The notes beneath the pieces were generated by a model. It was given only the letters and a program-made list of their open reading frames with translations, was not told where the DNA came from and searched no databases. Position numbers and translations under genes: made by a program. DNA of 26,455 bases, taken from the NCBI GenBank assembly GCA_934572465.1, contig CAKTLG010000026.1:1-26455 (forward strand), written 5' to 3'. The stretch comes from an uncultured Oscillospiraceae bacterium. Its GTDB lineage: Bacteria; Bacillota; Clostridia; Oscillospirales; Oscillospiraceae. Shown in pieces: positions 7,658 through 13,267 of the stretch. Each line of letters opens with the position of its first letter. Within the stretch, counting starts at the first letter, position 1.

Positions 7658-8692
7658 ATGAAGAAAAAGGTTTTGATCGCCATGAGCGGCGGCGTGGATT
7701 CCTCCGCCGCCGCGCTTTTGCTGCTGCGGCGGGGGTACGACTGCGCGGGCGCGACGCTCTCGCTGTGCGAAAACGACGCGTCCGGCGCGCGGCGGATCGC
7801 TGAGGGGCTCGGCATCCCCTTTTATGTTTTCGACGAGCGCGAGCGCTTTGCGCGCGACGTGATGGACCGCTTCGTCAGCGAATACTGCGCGGGCCGCACG
7901 CCGAACCCCTGCATCGACTGCAACCGCTGCCTCAAGTTCGGCGCGTTTCTGGATCGTGCGCTCGCCATGGGCTTTGACTATATCGCCACGGGACACTACG
8001 CCCGCGTCGACTATGACGAAGCGCGCGGGCTTTACCGCCTGCTGCGCGGCGAGAGCCGCGCCAAGGACCAGAGCTACGTGCTCTACCAGCTCACGCAGTC
8101 CCAGCTCTCGCGCCTTCTTCTGCCCGTGGGCAGCTTTGAAAAGCCGGAGATCCGCGAGCAGGCGGCGCAGGCGGGACTTGCCAACGCCGATCAGGCCGAC
8201 TCGCAGGACATCTGCTTCATCCCCGACGGGGACTATGTGCGTTTTCTGCATGACTACGGCGGCGTGACGCCGCAGCCCGGCAACTTTGTCGACGGCGCGG
8301 GGCGCGTCCTCGGCCGCCACCGCGGCCTTGTGTGCTATACGGCGGGCCAGCGCAAGGGCCTTGGCGTCAGCGCCGGCCGCCCGCTCTATGTGATATCCAA
8401 AAACGCCGAAAATAATACCGTCCTCCTCGGCGACAACGGGGAATTGTTTACCTCGGCGCTGCTGGCCTCGCGCGTGAACTGGATCATGGGCACGCCGGAT
8501 GGCGAGGTGCGCTGCACGGCCAAAACGCGCTACAGCCAGAAGGAGTGCGAGGCGATCGTCACGCCGCTGGAAAACGGCTGCGCGCACGTCGAGCTCCTCA
8601 CGCCCCAGCGCGCGGTCACGGCGGGGCAGGCCGTCGTCTTCTACGATGGCGACGAGGTGCTCGGCGGCGGCACGATCGAGCGCGCGCTGTAA
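7658..8692 (+). CDS. mnmA: tRNA-specific 2-thiouridylase MnmA
   Basis: MnmA activates C2 of wobble U34 by adenylation and inserts sulfur, giving s2U in tRNA-Lys, -Glu and -Gln. The 344-residue protein starts with the PP-loop motif MSGGVDSS (9-16). The two catalytic Cys are Cys88 in PNPCIDCNRCLKF and Cys186 in DSQDICFIPDGDY. ATGHYAR and AKDQSYVLYQL also match. The C-terminal beta-barrel ends with VFYDGDEVLGGGTI. The ATG follows GATAAGG by about 10 nt. The sulfur donor partner (an IscS/YrvO-type desulfurase) is not adjacent as it often is in Bacillota; here the upstream partner is the kinase-like gene. A strong bidirectional terminator follows. Confidence 0.97.
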   Translation: MKKKVLIAMSGGVDSSAAALLLLRRGYDCAGATLSLCENDASGARRIAEGLGIPFYVFDERERFARDVMDRFVSEYCAGRTPNPCIDCNRCLKFGAFLDRALAMGFDYIATGHYARVDYDEARGLYRLLRGESRAKDQSYVLYQLTQSQLSRLLLPVGSFEKPEIREQAAQAGLANADQADSQDICFIPDGDYVRFLHDYGGVTPQPGNFVDGAGRVLGRHRGLVCYTAGQRKGLGVSAGRPLYVISKNAENNTVLLGDNGELFTSALLASRVNWIMGTPDGEVRCTAKTRYSQKECEAIVTPLENGCAHVELLTPQRAVTAGQAVVFYDGDEVLGGGTIERAL

Positions 8693-8710
8693 AAGGAAAA
8701 AGAAAAGGCC

Positions 8711-8745
8711 AAAGCGGCTCCGCACATCATGCGGAGCCGCTTTTT
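8711..8745. terminator. Bidirectional terminator between mnmA and the LRR gene
   Basis: A 14-bp perfect stem (8711-8724 with 8730-8743) with loop CATCA. It has five T on the plus side and an A-run that becomes T on the minus strand. Its 23-nt core differs at only one base from the hairpin at 10228-10258 on the other side of the LRR gene. Confidence 0.93.
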
Positions 8746-8768
8746 ATCATTTCTTCTGCGCGCCGCCG

Positions 8769-10136
8769 TCAGACGCTGCCGAACGAAACGGCGTTGCCCA
8801 TCGGGATGGGGGAGAGGATCGAGCTGACCACAAGGGCCTTCAGGTTGGCGATCTTTCCGTCGCTGTTGTCCACCGGCAGTGTGACCTTCAGCGCCATATC
8901 GAGCGGCATTTCGTCCAGCGTCAGCCACAAAAGCCCCTGATAGCGCCCTTCGGCGTCATACTGCGCCAGCATGACGACCGCGCCGGAGTCTCCCTGCATA
9001 TGCCGGACCGCAATAGAAACCAGCAGCTCGCCGGCGCACAGCTCCTGAACCGTTTCACCCGCCGCCGTCACCGTAATGCCCTCGAGCCGGTACTCCTCCG
9101 TGCCGCCGTAAGCGCAATTATAACGGATATCCGCGCCGGTCAGCGCGTCATTTCCGGAACCGATCGTGATGCTCTGCCATTTGCTTTGGCTTCCGGTGTA
9201 GTACACGGTCTCGATATTGCTGCAGCCGGAGAACGCGTTTTCGCCAATGTCTGCAACGCTGTCCGGTATCGTAACGCTCGTCAGACCGGTGCAGCCATTG
9301 AACATATCTTCACTGATGCTCGCCACACTGTCCGGTATCGTGATGCTCGTCAGGCCGGTGCAGCCATAGAACGCACAGATACCGATGTTCGTCACGCTGT
9401 CCGGTATCGTGATGCTCGTCAGGCCGGTGCAGCGGCCGAATGCAAATTCACCGATGCTCGTCACACTGCTCGGTATCGTGACACTTGTCAGGCCAGCGCA
9501 GGAGATGAAAGCATAGCTGCCGATGCTCGTCACGCTGTCCGGTATTGTAACGCTCGTCAGACCGGTGCAGCCATAGAACGCACCGTCGCCGATGCTCGTC
9601 ACGCTGTCCGGTATCGTAACACTCGTCAGGCCGGTGCAGCCCGCAAAAACGTGGCTACCGATGCTCGTCATGCTATTTGGGATCGTAATGCTCGTCAGAC
9701 TGGTACAGCCGTTAAACGCACCGTTGCCGATGCTTGTCACGCTGTTCGGTATCTCGATGCTTTTCAGTTTGCTGCACTTATTGAACACAGCACTTCCGAT
9801 GCTTGTCACACTGTCCGGAATTGTGATGCTCGTCAGGCCGGTACAGCCATAGAGCGCATCATTGCCGATGCTCGTCACACCACTGTCAATGCAGACGGTC
9901 TTAATGCTATCCATTTTACTATACCACGGAAGCGAGTAATAGTAGGAATCCGGCATCTTCCCCTGTCCGCTGATGGTTAGCGTGCCCTCGCTGTCCAGCG
10001 TCCACGTGAGGTTTCTTCCGTAGGTGCCGGAATCCACGATGTTCGCGTCCGCGGCGAGCGCCGCGCCCGACAGCAGAACTGCCGCAAGGCAGCAGACCGC
10101 AAGGGTCAGCAGATTGCGAATTCGCATCGTTTTCAT
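8769..10136 (-). CDS. Secreted BspA-like leucine-rich-repeat protein (LRR_5)
   Basis: A 455-residue exported protein. The signal peptide is clear: a basic start MKTMRIR, hydrophobic LLTLAVCCLAAVLLSG, and a cleavage site near AALAADA (about residue 29). A short beta domain (GTYGRNLTWTLDSEGTLTISGQG, about 37-60) is typical of clostridial BspA relatives. Ten 23-residue LRR_5 repeats follow at 86-315, pattern SVTSIG..AF.GCTGLTSITIPD. A C-terminal beta-sandwich-like domain (about 350-455) has no LPxTG or other anchor, so it is probably released or held non-covalently. Known relatives bind host or bacterial surfaces; a similar role here is inference. GGAGGAGAA precedes the ATG, and the promoter at 10194-10222 is near consensus. 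Confidence 0.92.
   Translation of the reverse strand: MKTMRIRNLLTLAVCCLAAVLLSGAALAADANIVDSGTYGRNLTWTLDSEGTLTISGQGKMPDSYYYSLPWYSKMDSIKTVCIDSGVTSIGNDALYGCTGLTSITIPDSVTSIGSAVFNKCSKLKSIEIPNSVTSIGNGAFNGCTSLTSITIPNSMTSIGSHVFAGCTGLTSVTIPDSVTSIGDGAFYGCTGLTSVTIPDSVTSIGSYAFISCAGLTSVTIPSSVTSIGEFAFGRCTGLTSITIPDSVTNIGICAFYGCTGLTSITIPDSVASISEDMFNGCTGLTSVTIPDSVADIGENAFSGCSNIETVYYTGSQSKWQSITIGSGNDALTGADIRYNCAYGGTEEYRLEGITVTAAGETVQELCAGELLVSIAVRHMQGDSGAVVMLAQYDAEGRYQGLLWLTLDEMPLDMALKVTLPVDNSDGKIANLKALVVSSILSPIPMGNAVSFGSV
9192..9881 (-). repeat. Ten tandem 69-bp repeats coding for the LRR array
   Basis: The DNA unit of 69 bp (23 codons) recurs ten times without a break. Units share long stretches such as GGTATCGTAACGCTCGTCAG (plus-strand reading), and the first and last units are the most diverged. 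Repeat number is likely to vary between strains through recombination or slippage. Confidence 0.9.
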
Positions 10137-10193
10137 AGGTTCTCCTCCAAAAATCTCTCTGGATTCCGGCGTGCGGAATCATATGCATCCTTT

Positions 10194-10222
10194 ATTATAT
10201 GCTTTCGCGCCCGCGTTTGCAA
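10194..10222 (-). promoter_or_regulatory. Promoter of the LRR protein gene
   Basis: On the minus strand, TTGCAA (10222-10217), a 17-nt spacer and a perfect TATAAT (10199-10194). The -35 box begins 6 nt after the terminator of the upstream small gene. Confidence 0.8.
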
Positions 10223-10227
10223 GGATG

Positions 10228-10258
10228 AAAAGGCTCCGCACATCGTGCGGAGCCTTTT
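10228..10258 (-). terminator. Terminator of the 27-residue peptide gene
   Basis: A 13-bp perfect stem (10228-10240 with 10246-10258), loop CATCG, flanked by A4 and T4 so it can work in both directions. It lies 6 nt after the stop codon of the small minus-strand ORF, and it is the near-twin of the hairpin at 8711. Confidence 0.85.
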
Positions 10259-10264
10259 ATCGTC

Positions 10265-10348
10265 TCAGCGCTCGCTGGCGAACCATTCGTCCACAAAGAT
10301 CATGTCGTCCACATCCCCGCGCCGAATATCCAATTCTTTCTCCTTCAT
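10265..10348 (-). CDS. Candidate 27-residue acidic peptide
   Basis: An ATG with AAGGAAGG 5 nt upstream opens 27 codons ending in TGA. The peptide starts MKEKELDIRRGDVDD and ends in VDEWFASER; it is hydrophilic, net acidic (9 Asp/Glu against 5 Lys/Arg), and has no signal or membrane segment. A TATACT -10 box lies about 35 nt upstream of the ATG and a terminator 6 nt after the stop, so it has the parts of a complete small transcription unit. An in-frame TAG lies 11 codons before the ATG, so it is not the tail of a longer frame. I do not recognise the family. It could be a small regulatory or structural protein, a peptide modified after translation, or a chance frame. Confidence 0.5.
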   Translation of the reverse strand: MKEKELDIRRGDVDDMIFVDEWFASER

Positions 10349-10382
10349 CGTATCCTTCCTTTCCAAACATGCCTACCCAGCC

Positions 10383-10388
10383 AGTATA
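10383..10388 (-). promoter_or_regulatory. Possible -10 box of the small peptide gene
   Basis: TATACT on the minus strand, about 35 nt before the ATG. No convincing -35 box is seen at 16-18 nt. Confidence 0.33.
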
Positions 10389-10445
10389 TGCGGCCCGCCC
10401 CGCAGAAGTTGCACGAATCGGGACAACAAAAACAGAAAAATTTAT

Positions 10446-10487
10446 CCCCCATGGGGGCTTGTGCGGCCGCGCGCTCTTTTGTATACT
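10446..10487 (+). promoter_or_regulatory. Promoter and palindrome upstream of the methyltransferase gene
   Basis: TTGTGC (10459-10464), a 17-nt spacer and TATACT (10482-10487). The 12-bp perfect palindrome CCCCCATGGGGG (10446-10457) directly abuts the -35 region and could bind an activator or repressor. Confidence 0.45.
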
Positions 10488-10521
10488 GCTCTCATAGGAA
10501 AAAAGAAAGGGAGCTGTGCCG

Positions 10522-11109
10522 ATGGACAAGGAGACCGTGCGCGCGTTTTTTGATGCCTGCGCCCCTACGTGGGACGCGGATATGGTGCGCAGCGAGCGCA
10601 TCATCGCCAGGATCCTTGACGGCGCGCGCGTCGGCGCAGACAGGACTGTGCTCGACGTGGCCTGCGGCACAGGCGTTCTGTTTCCCGACTATCTCGCGCG
10701 CGGCGTGCGCCACGTCACGGCCATCGACCTCTCGCCCGCCATGGCGGCCATCGCCGGCGAAAAGGCGGCGGGGCAGCCCATCACCGTCCTCTGCGGCGAT
10801 GTGGAGCGCTATGCCTTTGGCACGCAGTTCGACTGCGTGATGGTCTACAATGCCTTTCCGCACTTTCCCGACCCTGCCCGCGCGATCGCGGCGCTCGAGC
10901 GGCTCGTCGCCCCGGGCGGCACGCTGACCGTCGCCCACGGCATGAGCCGCGAAAGGCTCGTGCATCATCATTCCGGCGCGGCCAGCGCCGTTTCCATCGA
11001 CCTTTTGGAGCTCGACGCGCTCGCGTCCCTGCTCTCTCAGGATTTTTCCCCTGTCGTCAAAATTTCGGACGATGAGATGTATCAGCTCACCGCCCTGAAA
11101 AAGCAATAA
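10522..11109 (+). CDS. Class I SAM-dependent methyltransferase, substrate unknown
   Basis: A 195-residue cytosolic methyltransferase. Motif I is VLDVACGTG (43-51), the ribose-binding acid is Asp69 in AIDLSP, and motif II/III lie in FDCVMVYNAFPHFPDP and LVAPGGTLTVAHG. The His-rich MSRERLVHHHS after strand 5 (141-151) is a feature of this subgroup. ATG 10522 is preferred over GTG 10516 because GGGAG (10509-10513) sits 8 nt upstream of the ATG but only 2 nt from the GTG. The ECF S-component gene begins 24 nt after the stop with no terminator between, so the two are co-transcribed and may act on related small molecules (inference). The UbiE/MenG likeness is general to the fold, not an assignment. 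Confidence 0.88.
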   Translation: MDKETVRAFFDACAPTWDADMVRSERIIARILDGARVGADRTVLDVACGTGVLFPDYLARGVRHVTAIDLSPAMAAIAGEKAAGQPITVLCGDVERYAFGTQFDCVMVYNAFPHFPDPARAIAALERLVAPGGTLTVAHGMSRERLVHHHSGAASAVSIDLLELDALASLLSQDFSPVVKISDDEMYQLTALKKQ

Positions 11110-11133
11110 CAAAAGCAAAGGAAGAAGAAAACC

Positions 11134-11676
11134 ATGTCCATGTCACAGAAGACCAGAGGGATCCTCCACGATCTCACCTATGCCGCCGTCTGCCTTGCGC
11201 TGTGCATCGTCCTCCCGTTCCTCACGGGACAGATCCCGCAGATCGGCTCCATGCTCTGCCCCATGCACATCCCCGTGCTGCTCGCGGGCTTTCTCTGCGG
11301 CCCCGTCTGGGCCGGCGCGGTCGGCCTCGTCGCCCCGCTGCTGCGCCATGCGATGTTTGCTATGCCGCCGTTTCCCATGGCCTTCGCCATGAGCGCGGAG
11401 CTTTTGGCCTACGGTGTGCTCACGGGCGTTTTTTACCGCCTGCTGCCGAAGAAAAAGAGCAATATCTATCTCTCCCTCATTCTTGCCATGCTGCTCGGCC
11501 GCGTGGTCTGGGGCGCTGCCATGGTCTTCATCATGAGCGCGAACGGCGGCGCCTTCACATGGGCGGCATTCCTCGCCGGCGGCTTCACCTCGGCCCTGCC
11601 CGGCATCGTCCTGCATATCGTGCTCATCCCGATCCTCGTCATGGCGCTCGAAAACGCGAAGATCATCCGGCGCTGA
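11134..11676 (+). CDS. ECF transporter S component, substrate unknown
   Basis: A 180-residue membrane protein with about six hydrophobic segments, matching the substrate-binding S component of energy-coupling-factor importers (PF12822-like). The segment LPFLTGQIPQIGSMLCPMHIPVLLAGFLCGP (residues 28-58) is characteristic: S components bind a vitamin-like compound in the membrane and share the EcfA-EcfA'-EcfT module. No EcfA or EcfT gene lies in the window, so it must use a module coded elsewhere, as in group II ECF systems. AAAGGAAG lies 9 nt before ATG 11134; ATG 11140 is a possible alternative. It is co-transcribed with the methyltransferase. The substrate (vitamin, precursor or metal) cannot be read from the sequence. 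Confidence 0.88.
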   Translation: MSMSQKTRGILHDLTYAAVCLALCIVLPFLTGQIPQIGSMLCPMHIPVLLAGFLCGPVWAGAVGLVAPLLRHAMFAMPPFPMAFAMSAELLAYGVLTGVFYRLLPKKKSNIYLSLILAMLLGRVVWGAAMVFIMSANGGAFTWAAFLAGGFTSALPGIVLHIVLIPILVMALENAKIIRR

Positions 11677-11702
11677 GCGCGGCGTCCGGCCGGAATACGA
11701 AA

Positions 11703-11736
11703 AAGGGACTCCCCGTATGTGCGGGGAGTCCCTTTG
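11703..11736. terminator. Bidirectional terminator between the ECF gene and tsaD
   Basis: A 14-bp perfect stem (11703-11716 with 11723-11736) and a 6-nt loop. T3 follows on the plus side and T5 on the minus side, so it serves both converging units. Confidence 0.87.
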
Positions 11737-11747
11737 CGCTTTGTTCG

Positions 11748-12764
11748 TCATACGATCGGATCGTCGATGTCGCGCGTGGCATAGGCGTTGAGCGACCAGT
11801 CCGCCCGCGCACCGGCAAGGTATTCGTAATACCCCTGTGCGCCGATCATCGCGCCGTTGTCGCCGCAGAGCTTCAGCGGCGGGAGGTAGAGCGTGCAGCC
11901 GCGCTTCCTGCATTCCTGCTCAAGCGCCGCGCGGATGAACGAGTTTGCGGCCACGCCGCCCGCGGCGACGATCGTTTTCCGTCCGCTCTGCTCCATGGCG
12001 AGCATCGCGCGCGGCACAAGCTCGTCGACGACCGCCTGCGTGAAGTCGCGCGCGAGCGCCGCGCGGTCAAGCTGCTTTCCTGTTTGCTCTGCGTTGTGCG
12101 CAAGGTTCACAACAGCGGTCTTGAGCCCCGAAAAGCTCATGTCGAGCGGGCAGCCGTCGATCTTCGCGCGCGGCAGATCGTAGACGCCGCCCGCGCTCTC
12201 GTGCGCGAGCTTATCCATTGCCGCGCCGCCGGGGTAGGGAAGCCCGAGCACGCGCGCGGCCTTGTCAAAGCACTCGCCCGCCGCGTCGTCGCGCGTCGCG
12301 CCGAGCAGCGCAAAGTCCGTATAGCCGCGCACGTCGACGAGAAGTGTGTTGCCGCCGGACATACACAGCGCGAGAAACGGCGGCTCCAGCTCCGGAAAAG
12401 CCAGATAGTTCGCCGCGATGTGCCCGCGGATGTGGTGCACGGGGATGAGCGGCACGCCGAGCGCGTAAGCCGCGCTCTTGGCAAAGTTCAGCCCCACGAG
12501 CACCGCGCCGATGAGGCCCGGCGCGTAGGTCGCGGCCACCGCGTCGATGTCGCTTTTGGCAACGCCCGCCTCCTTGAGCGCCTGATCGGTCAGCGCGGCG
12601 ATGGCCTCGATGTGCTTGCGCGATGCGATCTCCGGCACGACGCCGCCGTAGAGCGCGTGCAGGTCGGCCTGCGACGCGATCGCGTCGGAGAGCACCCGCC
12701 GTCCGTCCTCGACGACGGCGACGGCCGTCTCGTCGCACGAGGATTCAAAAGCAAGGATCTTCAT
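11748..12764 (-). CDS. tsaD: tRNA N6-adenosine threonylcarbamoyltransferase TsaD
   Basis: TsaD transfers the threonylcarbamoyl group from threonylcarbamoyl-AMP to A37 of ANN-decoding tRNAs, together with TsaB and TsaE. The 338-residue protein begins ILAFESSCDETA. It has the metal-binding pair His111/His115 in PVHHIRGHIAANY, SGGNT at 137-141 (SGGHT in many relatives), GECFDKAARVLGLPYPGG, and the C-terminal LCGDNGAMIG with the third metal ligand Asp. Its ATG overlaps the rimI stop by 4 nt (ATGA), so translation is coupled. It is the last gene of the polA-rimI-tsaD unit and ends at the terminator 11703-11736. tsaB and tsaE are not in the window, although tsaB often lies next to rimI. Confidence 0.97.
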   Translation of the reverse strand: MKILAFESSCDETAVAVVEDGRRVLSDAIASQADLHALYGGVVPEIASRKHIEAIAALTDQALKEAGVAKSDIDAVAATYAPGLIGAVLVGLNFAKSAAYALGVPLIPVHHIRGHIAANYLAFPELEPPFLALCMSGGNTLLVDVRGYTDFALLGATRDDAAGECFDKAARVLGLPYPGGAAMDKLAHESAGGVYDLPRAKIDGCPLDMSFSGLKTAVVNLAHNAEQTGKQLDRAALARDFTQAVVDELVPRAMLAMEQSGRKTIVAAGGVAANSFIRAALEQECRKRGCTLYLPPLKLCGDNGAMIGAQGYYEYLAGARADWSLNAYATRDIDDPIV

Positions 12765-13252
12765 TGCCGCGCCTCCGTCCCCTCGTCCGCGCCGAATTCC
12801 TTCGTCATGATGATGGCGTCCTCCTTCGGGTGGTCGTAGTAGTTTTTGCGCCGTCCCACGCCGCGAAAGCCCCGGCTGCCGTAGAGCGCGATGGCGGGAT
12901 AGTTCCCCGCGCGCACCTCAAGGGTCAGAAAGGCAAGCGAATTTCCCTCAGCAAAACGGACGAATACATCAAGAAGCTGCCCCGCCACGCCGCCGCGCCG
13001 GCTCTCGGGCCGGACGGCCATTCTGGTGATGCAGCCCTCGTCGGCGACGGCGAGCAGTCCCGCATAGCCGGCGACGCTCCCATCCGACGCGTCCAGCGCA
13101 ACGAGAAGGGCCGAGCACGCGTTCTCCAGCTCCTCCGAGAGCATATTGCGCGACCAGGGGCTCGAGAAGCACTCGCGCTCGAGCGCGGCCACGTCGTCAA
13201 GGTGCTCCGTCGTCATCGGGACGATGCGCACCTGCTTTTTCAAATGTTCCAT
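12761..13252 (-). CDS. rimI: RimI-type N-alpha-acetyltransferase
   Basis: RimI is a GNAT enzyme that acetylates the N-terminal Ala of ribosomal protein S18 in E. coli; in Bacillota it is regularly linked to tsaD. The 163-residue protein has FSSPWSRNMLSEEL (29-42), the substrate-loop motif of RimI, then ITRMAVRPESRRGGVAGQLL (75-94) as the acetyl-CoA loop. VRAGNYPAIALYGSRGFRGVGRRKNYY is the expected C-terminal half. GGAGG precedes the ATG by 6 nt. The gene starts 15 nt after polA and overlaps tsaD by 4 nt. The linkage to tsaD supports RimI over a generic GNAT; the actual protein target is not shown. Confidence 0.93.
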   Translation of the reverse strand: MEHLKKQVRIVPMTTEHLDDVAALERECFSSPWSRNMLSEELENACSALLVALDASDGSVAGYAGLLAVADEGCITRMAVRPESRRGGVAGQLLDVFVRFAEGNSLAFLTLEVRAGNYPAIALYGSRGFRGVGRRKNYYDHPKEDAIIMTKEFGADEGTEARQ

Positions 13253-13267
13253 AGCGATCCTCCGCGC

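Noticed and set aside
9192..9881. CRISPR-like regular repeats
   Set aside because: The 69-bp units are contiguous, coding, and in frame with an LRR protein; there are no unique spacers.
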